Positions 53,335 through 62,048 of a DNA stretch of 64,000 nt are shown piece after piece (the stretch's first letter is position 1; each line of letters starts with the position of its first letter). A program made the translations under genes and the position numbers. Origin of the DNA: Candidatus Melainabacteria bacterium (GTDB lineage Bacteria > Cyanobacteriota > Vampirovibrionia > Obscuribacterales > Obscuribacteraceae); contig JAFKGK010000002.1 in the NCBI GenBank assembly GCA_017307165.1, positions 310,001 to 374,000 on the forward strand. Reading direction: 5' to 3'. Under the pieces are notes generated by a model. The model saw only the letters and a program-made list of their open reading frames with translations. It did no database searches and was not told where the DNA came from.

Positions 53335-54160
53335 CGTGCACACTCTGGCCTTTGTCATAGGCAAATAATCGATAAGATCTGAGATTTTTGAGATCGACTA
53401 TGTCAGGTGACTGGGCAAGGTATCTGCTGACATTGTCACAGTGATAATAAGCGTGTACGAGTTTAGGCGACCGTTTGGCTGGATCACAAACAGACAATCG
53501 GCAAACATCATGGATAAGGGTGGCCATCATTGCCCTGGCGAGATAGCAGCGTCGATAGCTGGGCCGGACCGCAATAGACTTGGCAATCAATGCATTTCTA
53601 GGCCGATCATAAAAGGCATAGACGAAACCAGCATAAGACTTTCCAACTCTTGCCAGATATATAAAAGTATCAGGCCCCTGGATGCTGGTCTTGCCGTGAA
53701 GTGATTTAAACACCGGCAGACCTATCTCAGTGTAAAACAAGTTGTCTTTGAAGGCCTCGGTGGAAATGTCATAGATGGTCTCCAATAATTTATTACCGGA
53801 CATGCCAGCTGCATGTGCAGGCAAGATGACGCAGTCGGCTGGTAAGCTGATGGTATCGGGCTTTGGGTAATATTTCGTACTCAGGGTCCCGATGCTCGAG
53901 CGATATTCGGCAATGGTGTAAAAACCCGCCTCGTGCATAACCGACCAATCGAGTCGCAGACTGCTCTCAAAGTCATATAGATCGTTCCCATCCAGGGCGT
54001 CGACGTCCATTGCTCGATAAGCCCCAAAGGTATGGCCATCAAAAATGGGACCAACGAGTCGATGCTGGCCGCAATTGGCTGATGTTGATTTGAGCATTTT
54101 CACCATCGACATGGTGGCATCAGTGATCTGCGCTCTGCGTGCTTTCGGATCCAAGAGCAC
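53327..54160 (-). CDS. GNAT-like N-acyltransferase
   Basis: 277 residues with a GTG start at 54160 just after the stop of the upstream gene. The frame stays open to an ATG at 54385, but that would overlap the upstream coding region by 200 bp; an ATG at 54112 is a third option. The C-terminal half has a GNAT acetyl-CoA loop, IAKSIAVRPSYRRCYLARAMMATLI, preceded by TFIYLARVGKSYAGFVYAF. The N-terminal half is unfamiliar. It may acylate an amine produced in the pathway encoded by its neighbours. Start uncertain; family moderately sure. Confidence 0.7.
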   Translation of the reverse strand: MLLDPKARRAQITDATMSMVKMLKSTSANCGQHRLVGPIFDGHTFGAYRAMDVDALDGNDLYDFESSLRLDWSVMHEAGFYTIAEYRSSIGTLSTKYYPKPDTISLPADCVILPAHAAGMSGNKLLETIYDISTEAFKDNLFYTEIGLPVFKSLHGKTSIQGPDTFIYLARVGKSYAGFVYAFYDRPRNALIAKSIAVRPSYRRCYLARAMMATLIHDVCRLSVCDPAKRSPKLVHAYYHCDNVSRYLAQSPDIVDLKNLRSYRLFAYDKGQSVHDV

Positions 54161-54183
54161 GGGATTTTGTGGCCAAAAAAATA

Positions 54184-55584
54184 CTAGATCAGGTCTATTA
54201 TGCAGCCCACCATGGCTATGGCCATCGACGAACCTGTCAAGGCGACCAGGCTTTGCCTCAGCCAGCGCCTTTTGCTCGCGGGAGCAATGGGAAATTTTTG
54301 GGTGGAATAGAGAAATGCCAGACATGTTGCCACCATGATGAAGTAAATAGTTGCCATGATCAGGCAGATTGCACCGATCGAGCACATAGTGCCTGTATCC
54401 AATATAGGATTGAGTGCGGTTTTAAAGCTCGGCAGGAGCACAGTTTGCAAAGTGAATGGAATGATGCTGACGGCCAGTGCCTTGCCGGCCACCAATGCCG
54501 TTCTCTTTATTTTCAGTCCGACTGCCTCTTTCTTTTGTCCATAACGCTTTCCTGAGAGATCAGCAACGCCGATCATGCATAGATGCAGAGCTAGAGCGAG
54601 AGCCATGCCACCATTTCTGATACCGGGCGCAAGATCAGGCAGCAGATGCCATACCAAAAATGTCGCAAAGACCGCCAATACAGGCAGCGTGGCATGTGAG
54701 CCAGGTATACGATAACGGTGGGGCAGCATATGACTGTAGCCAAAAAATGCCGTCAATGGATAAAGAGCAAAGCCGAGTCCGCCGGATAGGTAGGCGAGTA
54801 GTATCACCGACACCACCGACAAGCATGCGCCTCCCTGTAGAGTAGAGGATTGTTTAAATGCAAGGACCAGAGCCAACACGCCTAACAGTAAAAGATCCAG
54901 CTGCCAGATCTGCGCAGGTGTAGAGCAGATCTCTGAAAAACGATAGGCCAGGTGACGACATAAAAATACTATGGCAAGAGGTACCGTTAGATTGTCCAGG
55001 CCATCGCCGGAAAGCCCCTCAAAAATTGTGGCAGTCATGGCAATGAGGATTGCGAGAGGAGGAGCAAAAAATATGAGCGAAAGACATAAAGAAGTGCATA
55101 AAAAGACGATGGAACCCTCGATGCTCTTGTGACTGACACCGCAATGGTAGTAATGCCTGCCAAAGCTCCTACCAGCTAGTGCCCCAAGAGTATCTGCAAA
55201 AGCCAGAGTCAAGATCGCCAGCACATAGATGTGAGGGGTTGTCCGACACAAGTCATAGGCTATCCAGACAGCAAGTGCAAAGTAGTATTCACCAAAAGAT
55301 CGGCGTTGTACTGCGTACAAAACATCTCGATACTTGTTAGGTTTGGACGAACGCAGCCAATGCAGGCCGCACAAAACCAGGATCAAAAGGGCAAGCACGT
55401 ACCAGCGACTGGCAGGATGAGCAAAAAAAAGAGGCAGTGCAAGGCAAGCCATACCCATGCCCAGGTGCACGATCTTGCGCCTTGTCTCCGAAGCAAGAGA
55501 GATTGTGGCAGCTCCAGCGATCAGGAGTACCAAACCAAGCAAGTAGCCTATAACCAGACAAACAGATCTTAGATCAAGCTGCAT
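54184..55584 (-). CDS. SEC59/VTE5/CdsA-like polytopic membrane enzyme
   Basis: 466 residues from the ATG at 55584 (MQLDLRSVC); the open frame continues upstream to 55686, inside the BtaA-like gene. The first half (about 1-220) carries the dolichol-kinase/phytol-kinase/phosphatidate-cytidylyltransferase pattern: ETRRKIVHLGMG, LAFADTLGALAGRSFGRHYYHCGVSHKSIEGS, and EGLSGDGLDNLTVPL. Such enzymes phosphorylate a lipid alcohol with CTP or activate phosphatidate. The second half adds about six membrane helices of unknown role, making it about twice the normal length. It overlaps the BtaA-like gene by 11 bp. Confidence 0.82.
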   Translation of the reverse strand: MQLDLRSVCLVIGYLLGLVLLIAGAATISLASETRRKIVHLGMGMACLALPLFFAHPASRWYVLALLILVLCGLHWLRSSKPNKYRDVLYAVQRRSFGEYYFALAVWIAYDLCRTTPHIYVLAILTLAFADTLGALAGRSFGRHYYHCGVSHKSIEGSIVFLCTSLCLSLIFFAPPLAILIAMTATIFEGLSGDGLDNLTVPLAIVFLCRHLAYRFSEICSTPAQIWQLDLLLLGVLALVLAFKQSSTLQGGACLSVVSVILLAYLSGGLGFALYPLTAFFGYSHMLPHRYRIPGSHATLPVLAVFATFLVWHLLPDLAPGIRNGGMALALALHLCMIGVADLSGKRYGQKKEAVGLKIKRTALVAGKALAVSIIPFTLQTVLLPSFKTALNPILDTGTMCSIGAICLIMATIYFIMVATCLAFLYSTQKFPIAPASKRRWLRQSLVALTGSSMAIAMVGCIIDLI

Positions 55585-56671
55585 GATCGACCACATCAAC
55601 TTTGAAAGCACGATAAAAAAATGAGCCGATTTTGGCAAACTCTTCATCGGCTTGCAAGACTGTCTGCGATTGCAGTCCTGGAGCATGCATGCTGCGAGGC
55701 ACCATCATATTCCAGTAGATATGCCTGGCTCCTCGATTAGAACTATCAGCCAGGAGCCGAGACAAGCCAAAGGACTCGTCAGAGTCCATGTATTCAAATA
55801 TATCCGACAGGTTGAAGAGATCAAAATTTTGAAAATTTTCTGCGTGTTTGCCTAGATAAAGGTCAAGTGCCGATTCGACGATCTCTAGTCGATCCAGATT
55901 GGCCTTGATCCGGTCATAGTTTTGCTTGCGCATATAAAACGGCATGGCTGAGCCGTCTTTGTAGGTACCCTTGAGGATGAAATACAAATAGGGATTGTTG
56001 TGAGCTTGCGGATTGTTGAGAGCGGCTCTAGTACGGTGTGCCACCATATGAGCCAGGTCGCCACTACAATATCTGAAAAAGGCTCGTTCGCGACCTAGAC
56101 TCTTGAGACAGTAGGTGCTAAAGAAGGCTTTTTGCAGCATTTTATACGGCAGATTGCAAAACTCATCTTGATAAAATGATAAACGGACTTGCAAAGGAAG
56201 GCTGGCACATGCCTTATCGATCAAAGACTGACCATGCAAAAAGGTAACGATGCGCCTGTAGAGTGCAAAGTATTTCTCCAGTTTGCCTGAGTGGATGATG
56301 CCTCTAGATATCATCTTTCTGCGATCGTCTAGATATTGGCGATACCGTGCTGGTAATCGAGTGTCCCCTCTGATGGCATCGTAGATAGCCAATCTTTGGC
56401 GCTCAGAAGATGGCGCAGCTCCTATAAAGGCAATAAAGTCCTCACGTTCGAGATGCCGCATTGCGATTACTTTTAGCCAGGTCACAGCGATCTGTGCCCT
56501 GCACATATCGATGGCAACGAGGTTTTGCGGGTTGCCGGATAAAAGCGCCAGGCTATTATCCCCTGCTGATGCTATAGACAGTATTTTTTTGTCTTGCAAG
56601 TTGCCTGCGTGCTCAAGCAAAAGATCAGTGTCCTCCCAGCATTGCGAGTACCTGATCAGATTTGTATTCAT
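55574..56671 (-). CDS. DUF3419/BtaA-like 3-amino-3-carboxypropyltransferase
   Basis: 365 residues from the ATG at 56671 with AGAGGA eight bases upstream. The start RYSQCWEDTDLLLEHAG and the SAM-binding segment KKILSIASAGDNSLALL match DUF3419. The family includes BtaA, which moves the 3-amino-3-carboxypropyl group of SAM to diacylglycerol to form a homoserine-ether lipid. Later motifs are RYCSGDLAHMVAHR, YFILKGTYKDGSAMPFYM and FDLFNLSDIFEYMD. No BtaB-type N-methyltransferase is nearby, so the product may not be a standard betaine lipid. It overlaps the dikinase gene by 47 bp. Confidence 0.85.
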   Translation of the reverse strand: MNTNLIRYSQCWEDTDLLLEHAGNLQDKKILSIASAGDNSLALLSGNPQNLVAIDMCRAQIAVTWLKVIAMRHLEREDFIAFIGAAPSSERQRLAIYDAIRGDTRLPARYRQYLDDRRKMISRGIIHSGKLEKYFALYRRIVTFLHGQSLIDKACASLPLQVRLSFYQDEFCNLPYKMLQKAFFSTYCLKSLGRERAFFRYCSGDLAHMVAHRTRAALNNPQAHNNPYLYFILKGTYKDGSAMPFYMRKQNYDRIKANLDRLEIVESALDLYLGKHAENFQNFDLFNLSDIFEYMDSDESFGLSRLLADSSNRGARHIYWNMMVPRSMHAPGLQSQTVLQADEEFAKIGSFFYRAFKVDVVDHAA

Positions 56672-59180
56672 TGGATTCTTCCTCTGTGTCCAGGATGGTG
56701 ACCATGCCCGTGCTGCCGTCAATTTCTATGGTGTCTCCTGTTTTGATTTGTCTGCTTGCGTTATGAGCGGACACCACGGCTGGGATACCTAGCTCTCTAG
56801 CGACAATGGCTGTATGAGAGAGCAGACTGCCGTGATCGACCACAATGCCTTTGCTGGAGGCAAAATGTACGATCCAGCCAGGATCGGTGCTATTGGCGAC
56901 AAGGATGTCGTAGCCCGCCATGGTTTGGGTCTGGGGCTCATTTATGACGCATGCACGCCCGCTCACCCTGCCTCTTGAAGCTCCCAGACCACTCAGTACC
57001 CGATTGGCATGCCCCGTATTTATATGGCTGGTGCATTGTTCAGGCAATAATTGCGAGTCTTTAAATACCAGTCGTCTAGCCGGTGGATGGCTCACTGCCG
57101 CTTGTGTTTGTTTAGCGTACAGGTCTTTGGCAATAGCCGCTCGCTCTTTAGCAGTATGCAGTTTATCCTGATCAACACAATCAATGAGATAGTCGATATC
57201 AAGAAAGAAAATATCCCTAGGATCGTCCAGGTGGCCTCTGACGAATAATTCTTTTCCGACTAGGAGTAATATGCGTCTGACCATGCCAAAAACCTGGCTG
57301 CGTCTCAGTCTCAGATTTTCGCGGTTAGCCAGGAGCTTGGCTGTGAGGCCAGCGAGCCAGCGAGTTGCTGGATCGCTAAATGTAAGCGGTTCTTTTTGAG
57401 AATTGGTATTTTTGCAATCATTATCAATATCATCATTAACCAAGAGTTGAGAAATGACACGCAGCAAGAGGGCAGGATTTTCTCTGTATGTGATCGTCTC
57501 TAGCTTCAATTCGCCTATGGTCCGATCACCATAATCTCTGATGAAAATATCGTATGCCTTTTGGGCCAATGGGATGCCCTTTATCATCTGAAGTCTTTCT
57601 TCATCGCTCGTCTGTGTATCGACAAAGCGGCTACAAAACTCATAGCCCTGTGCAGCGATCGCAGACCTGATAGTGGCAAGCAGGGTAGGCGGTTTAGCCG
57701 ATGCCACTCCGCCATGCGGCAATAGAGCATCATAGAGTCGGGTTTTGTCATCTTTGCCACAGCGGTCGCTCAATACACCAAAGGCAAGCATGGCAAAAAA
57801 ATCATTTGCTATGGGCGCCTTAAAATTGTCGATAAGTCCTCTTTCGAGATCCTTGTAAAGTTTGAGCGCACTCGGGATATCTGGAGGCTCTGTCATCAAA
57901 GCGTCCACCTGCTCGATTGCTGCCTGGCAGCGATTATGAAAGGCCACACACTCTTTTTTTAAATTGATAAAACTGATGGTCATGGCTGCCAGGCAACGTA
58001 CTATATCCAGTGGCCCAGTCCGTCCGGCAAACTCATCTACGTTCAAGAGAGGCTTATCTGGGGCATTAATGCCCATCATTTTTTCCATCTTGGGTCTGGT
58101 GGATCTGTAGGCTGGTAAAAGGCCAATCAAGCGGTACCAATTATTGAGGTTGTAATAGACAACACCATCTTTTTGAGCGAGAAGATCGGCAAAGATCGCA
58201 TCATGAGAGGCTTGAAGTCGCACACCCATCAGTGTGCAAAATGATCTGTAGACTCCTGCATAAGAACGCTTGATAAAACTAAAAGTCATGGGTGTGGTCA
58301 CGCCAGGATAGCTCTCTTGTATATTGCTGCCTTCGTATATGGTGACATCTAGCATGCTTTGCCTAATGCGAGGTGTTGTAATCGGACGAGCTTGCAAGAT
58401 ATATAATTTTTTGCCAGCAAAAGCCCATTCGATATCGATGTCTGGCATGTTCAAGCCTTGCTGCAGGGCTTTGACAGCTCTCTCCACTTGTCGCAATCTT
58501 TGGTCGCTCAAGATTTGGATCTCGCTGGCTGCTATTTTCTCCCTAGCTATGATGCCGTTCGCTTGGATCCATGCGTGCTCCCCATCGATGGTACCAGCCA
58601 TCAATTTTTCTCCGAGGCCGGTGGTGCTAACAATCAGCATGGCATCATGCGATCTTACTGGATCGCGGCTAAAGGCTACTCCTGCAATATCCGCCGGTAC
58701 CATTGCCTGGACGATCAAGGATAGTTTTTCCTCTAATCTTTTTGCCTCTGTCTCTGCTGCTTGAGAGGGCTTGGACGCGATCTTGGTCCTATAAATTGTA
58801 AGATTGGCTTGCCGGTTGTAATCTTGATCCACAGCCATCGCATAAATGTTTTTGATCAGATCTTGCGGTTTGATAGATAATCTTGTCTGGTATTGCCCTG
58901 CAAAACTTGCTAAATCAGAGTCTTCATTGGCTGCAGAAGATCGGATGGCAAATGATAGGTCTAGGCCATGTTTTTTTGTTGAGGCAAACAATCTTTGTAA
59001 GTCAGGTTTTAGTCGTATTGCCAATCTGGCCTGGTCCATCTGACCATTGCGCAGGTGGTCGATGAGATCAAAATCAATCAGGATAAAAGGGCTGCTATAA
59101 AAAACTGATGTCTTCAGTTTTTCAATATTTGCGAGGGTATTGGCCTTTGATTTTGTCATGGTGATTGAGGTTTGCGACAT
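56625..59180 (-). CDS. PEP-synthase/rifampicin-phosphotransferase-like dikinase
   Basis: 851 residues from the ATG at 59180 with AGGAG nine bases upstream; the longer open frame runs into the UbiA-like gene. An N-terminal ATP-binding PPDK_N domain (FAIRSSAANEDSDLASFAGQYQT; IVQAMVPADIAGVAFSRDP; IEWAFAGKKLYILQARPI) is followed by a large middle region. The C-terminal phosphohistidine swivel domain reads GSLLSHTAIVARELGIPAVV. There is no PEP-binding barrel, so the order matches rifampicin phosphotransferase, which moves a phosphate from ATP to an alcohol via His. Its acceptor here is unknown; a lipid alcohol is a reasonable guess from the neighbours. Confidence 0.84.
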   Translation of the reverse strand: MSQTSITMTKSKANTLANIEKLKTSVFYSSPFILIDFDLIDHLRNGQMDQARLAIRLKPDLQRLFASTKKHGLDLSFAIRSSAANEDSDLASFAGQYQTRLSIKPQDLIKNIYAMAVDQDYNRQANLTIYRTKIASKPSQAAETEAKRLEEKLSLIVQAMVPADIAGVAFSRDPVRSHDAMLIVSTTGLGEKLMAGTIDGEHAWIQANGIIAREKIAASEIQILSDQRLRQVERAVKALQQGLNMPDIDIEWAFAGKKLYILQARPITTPRIRQSMLDVTIYEGSNIQESYPGVTTPMTFSFIKRSYAGVYRSFCTLMGVRLQASHDAIFADLLAQKDGVVYYNLNNWYRLIGLLPAYRSTRPKMEKMMGINAPDKPLLNVDEFAGRTGPLDIVRCLAAMTISFINLKKECVAFHNRCQAAIEQVDALMTEPPDIPSALKLYKDLERGLIDNFKAPIANDFFAMLAFGVLSDRCGKDDKTRLYDALLPHGGVASAKPPTLLATIRSAIAAQGYEFCSRFVDTQTSDEERLQMIKGIPLAQKAYDIFIRDYGDRTIGELKLETITYRENPALLLRVISQLLVNDDIDNDCKNTNSQKEPLTFSDPATRWLAGLTAKLLANRENLRLRRSQVFGMVRRILLLVGKELFVRGHLDDPRDIFFLDIDYLIDCVDQDKLHTAKERAAIAKDLYAKQTQAAVSHPPARRLVFKDSQLLPEQCTSHINTGHANRVLSGLGASRGRVSGRACVINEPQTQTMAGYDILVANSTDPGWIVHFASSKGIVVDHGSLLSHTAIVARELGIPAVVSAHNASRQIKTGDTIEIDGSTGMVTILDTEEESNEYKSDQVLAMLGGH

Positions 59181-59199
59181 TAAAGTAACTCCTATATGT

Positions 59200-60138
59200 C
59201 TATGCGCCTTGAGCCAGGCTGGGCAACCAGCTCGCGATAGCAATGATGAGATAGTTTGTTGCGACCACTGTCTGCGACAAATTACTTGTCGTCCGAGCAA
59301 TGTTGCTTTTTTTGATGTAAGCCAGACAAAGCAGTGTCCAGGCTATGCACGAACAAACCAGCGGATAAGACCAGGCAAGGGTACTTGCGCCGAGGACCGC
59401 CATTGTGATCCCTGCGGCTATTGTCGATATAAGCATTACTCCCGCCAGGAGGATGAGGGATGTTTTTACGCCAAACAATTTTGAGTATGTTTCAACGCCT
59501 GGTTTCTCTTGGTCGGGTGATTTGATCTTGCGGCCCAGTTCGATTAAGAGTCCAGAGACAAAGCTCGCGATAAAAAACCAGATCAATCGCTCGTTATAGC
59601 AATCGCCACGCCCAGCAAAATCACTGGCGCAAATAAATAAGTCGGTAAAAATCAAGATACACATGTGGCTCATCAGATAGGCTATGGGATGCTTGCGTAG
59701 CCAGGCGGAGATAAAAAACTCTTTGGCCATCAAAAACCCATAGATATAGATGGCCACCAGATACGGCATCACCGCCATACCCATAGATGCGACAAGGATC
59801 ACCTGCAATACTCCTAAACAAATGGCTATGCTTCGGAGTTCTCGCCTGCTGATCAATCCGCGCGGCACCGGTCTTTCGGGGCTATATCTGCAGTCATCCA
59901 CATAATCCTTGTGCTCATCGCAGACTCGCAGCTGATAAAAACTGATAAACACCACGATAGATGTAGTAATTACATTGAGCCAACCAAAGTCTTGTTGTCG
60001 CCCGTTTCGCAAAGCAAAAGAGGTACTTATGCCGCTAATCGAAAAGAGCAGTGTCAAGGCTCCATATTGCATAAGGGGAAAGCGCTCGGCACAAAATATG
60101 CCAAATCGCTTGCTCAGTGCTAGTTGCTGTTCTTTCAT
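59200..60138 (-). CDS. UbiA-family prenyltransferase-like membrane protein
   Basis: 312 residues, eight or nine membrane helices. First motif: LRVCDEHKDYVDDCRYSPERPVPRG, an Asp-rich segment of a UbiA subgroup distinct from the mqnP-like protein at 48668. A second Asp/Glu region is ELGRKIKSPDQEKPGVETYSKLFG. These bind prenyl-diphosphate magnesium in the family. The acceptor is unknown. It is the first gene of the minus-strand cluster ending near 51.6 kb; 19 bp precede the dikinase start. Confidence 0.84.
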   Translation of the reverse strand: MKEQQLALSKRFGIFCAERFPLMQYGALTLLFSISGISTSFALRNGRQQDFGWLNVITTSIVVFISFYQLRVCDEHKDYVDDCRYSPERPVPRGLISRRELRSIAICLGVLQVILVASMGMAVMPYLVAIYIYGFLMAKEFFISAWLRKHPIAYLMSHMCILIFTDLFICASDFAGRGDCYNERLIWFFIASFVSGLLIELGRKIKSPDQEKPGVETYSKLFGVKTSLILLAGVMLISTIAAGITMAVLGASTLAWSYPLVCSCIAWTLLCLAYIKKSNIARTTSNLSQTVVATNYLIIAIASWLPSLAQGA

Positions 60139-60204
60139 GCATCCATTAACCCTCCAATCGCGGAGAGTCGAGAAGCAAAGAGTACAGTTTGTAAATTGTC
60201 GAGT

Positions 60205-60651
60205 TTAGTCGCGTTCGTGCTGGTTAGGTATTTTGGCTACGACAAAATAAAAATTTTGGATGTCTTTGATAACGCCAATAAATTTGTCAAAGTCGACTGG
60301 CTTGGTGATGTAGGCGCTGGCATGCAGCTTGTAGGACTCGAGCACGTCCTTGTCATTGTCCGAAGTCGTAAGGACGATGACTGGAATGCGTTTGAGAGTA
60401 TCGTCCTTTTTGATCTCTGCCAGGACCTCGTGACCATTTTTGACTGGGAGATTGAGATCCAATAGGATCAGATCGGGCAAGACACGATCGCCATACTCCC
60501 CGGTGCCACCAAGATAATCTATGGCTGATTGGCCGTTGTCGACAATATTGAGTACGTTGAGCAACCGGCTCTCTTTAAAAGCCTGGATGGCCAATTCGGC
60601 ATCCGAGGGGCTGTCTTCGACCATTAAAATCTGTATGTCTTTGCCGACCAT
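60205..60651 (-). CDS. Rcp1-like single-domain response regulator
   Basis: 148 residues from the ATG at 60651 (CAGG upstream); a GTG at 60675 overlaps the previous stop and would add eight residues. It is a receiver domain only: ILMVEDSPSDAEL, phospho-acceptor in LILLDLNLPVKNG, VLTTSDNDKDV, and AYITKPVDFDKF. The extended loop IDYLGGTGEYGDRVLPDL is typical of Rcp1-type regulators that serve phytochromes and other histidine kinases in cyanobacteria and other phyla. No kinase is adjacent; the zinc-ribbon gene lies directly upstream. Confidence 0.9.
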   Translation of the reverse strand: MVGKDIQILMVEDSPSDAELAIQAFKESRLLNVLNIVDNGQSAIDYLGGTGEYGDRVLPDLILLDLNLPVKNGHEVLAEIKKDDTLKRIPVIVLTTSDNDKDVLESYKLHASAYITKPVDFDKFIGVIKDIQNFYFVVAKIPNQHERD

Positions 60652-60671
60652 CTCAACCTGTTTCAAAAAAC

Positions 60672-61085
60672 TCACTTGGATATATTATCCCAAATATCAG
60701 CATCCTTCTTATTTATTTTTGTGATTGCGCTGTCTTCGATTGCTATTTCTCCTGCGTCCATCAAAGCAATCAGCCGGCGGGCCGTGCAACGACTGCAAAA
60801 CACTTTGCGGCCTGATATCTGCCAGATAATCAATTGTCCTTTGCGATAAAACTGATAGCACTGGTGGCAAAATCCCGAGTACTTTGAACGGATGATTTTT
60901 TCGCTTGGAGAGTTTTGGCTAAAAAACTCTCTGATTGCGCACTCGATCTCTCTTTTGTAGCGCTTATCGACCATCAAGGTCAGAGCACAATGGATGCGTC
61001 GCTCCAAGGGCGGTGCATATGCATCGCTGGCGGATAATTGCATCAACTCCCAGCTATAGTCATTTTCTAAAATCGGCCCTGGCAT
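60672..61085 (-). CDS. Zinc-ribbon hypothetical protein
   Basis: 137 residues. Two Cys pairs, CHQC (about 73-76) and CSRC (about 96-99), form a treble-clef or zinc-ribbon-like site, in the context GQLIIWQISGRKVFCSRCTARRLIAL. The N-terminal half is helical, with no known domain. Its end overlaps or abuts the Rcp1-like regulator, so the two are probably co-expressed. Function unknown. Confidence 0.72.
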   Translation of the reverse strand: MPGPILENDYSWELMQLSASDAYAPPLERRIHCALTLMVDKRYKREIECAIREFFSQNSPSEKIIRSKYSGFCHQCYQFYRKGQLIIWQISGRKVFCSRCTARRLIALMDAGEIAIEDSAITKINKKDADIWDNISK

Positions 61086-61148
61086 GGTAATCCTCCTCTA
61101 TAGAATCCTCTTCCATAGAGATTCAGCCTAGCCGAGGACTACAATCCA

Positions 61149-62006
61149 TTAAACGTGCATTTGCACATTGTCTCTCTGTCCAATACCAATAAATGCCGCC
61201 ACCATCGCGCACAGCTCATTTGCATTGGCCGAATTGATGCTGTGAGGACCGCCGGCGATCTCTCTTTTGATACTGCCTTTGATGCCGTCTTGCAGTCTAG
61301 CCATCCAGGCTGCACTGGAGAGCGGGTCGTTTTGTCCTCTGACCAAAAGAGTCCTGGTCTGGATCAGATGCAGGCGATCGAGGATCTTGTCCTCAAGCAT
61401 CTTGCTGGTAGTGGCAAAAACTCTGCCCACGCCCATGTCAAAGACGTCGTACCACATCATCCAGGGTGCGCCTTTGGGCTCATAACGCCCATCAAGCCAC
61501 AATCTGTACATGTATCCAAGATAGTTTATCTCGGGATCGCCAGTGGCATCTGTAAGGATAAGGCCATCGAGCAAGGTCGGATTATCGGCTGCTATCTTAC
61601 TTGCAACCTGGCAACCATAGCTGTTGGCGAGCAAGTACAAGGGTCGATTTTTTAGTCTTGCATCCCCAATCACAAATTTTTTATCCAGCCAGGCCGTCAT
61701 TACTCTAGCTTGTTCGGCTACCGACAGGGTCCTGGCTGGCTTATCGCTGCGGCCGTGACCTGGCATCTCAGGCACAAAGACATTGCAGTGATAATCTCGC
61801 GCCAAGATCTTAGCCGATGGCACCATATAGCGACGTGAAGCAACCGCACCATGCAGCAGGACTATATCAATGCTATTTTGCTTACGAATTGATTCTAGAC
61901 TAAAGAGCCTGTGCCCGAGTACCTCGGTGTAGACACCTTCAAATCCGTCAGGTATTAGATTGTTATTGGGATCTTTAGCGGTATTGTCATTTTGCATGGC
62001 AGGCAT
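61149..62006 (-). CDS. Alpha/beta-hydrolase
   Basis: 285 residues without a signal peptide. IVLLHGAVASRRYM (oxyanion loop), VFVPEMPGHGRSDKP, nucleophile elbow LLANSYGCQVA (Ser in N-S-Y-G), LLVRGQNDPLSS (acid) and GGPHSINSA (His) give a complete catalytic triad. The lid region includes YLGYMYRLWLDGRYEPKGAPW. The substrate is unknown. It lies in the same orientation as the upstream monooxygenase-like gene. Confidence 0.88.
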   Translation of the reverse strand: MPAMQNDNTAKDPNNNLIPDGFEGVYTEVLGHRLFSLESIRKQNSIDIVLLHGAVASRRYMVPSAKILARDYHCNVFVPEMPGHGRSDKPARTLSVAEQARVMTAWLDKKFVIGDARLKNRPLYLLANSYGCQVASKIAADNPTLLDGLILTDATGDPEINYLGYMYRLWLDGRYEPKGAPWMMWYDVFDMGVGRVFATTSKMLEDKILDRLHLIQTRTLLVRGQNDPLSSAAWMARLQDGIKGSIKREIAGGPHSINSANANELCAMVAAFIGIGQRDNVQMHV

Positions 62007-62048
62007 GACGTATTTGTGCCGGTTTAGCTCCCAAAAATTTGGAGCAAA

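Noticed and set aside
54161..54385. ATG start at 54385 for the GNAT-like gene
   Set aside because: It would overlap the upstream coding region by 200 bp in another frame, and the extra residues (many His, Gly, Arg) look like shadow sequence.
59181..59300. Longer start for the dikinase
   Set aside because: It overlaps the UbiA-like gene; the ATG at 59180 has AGGAG at good spacing.
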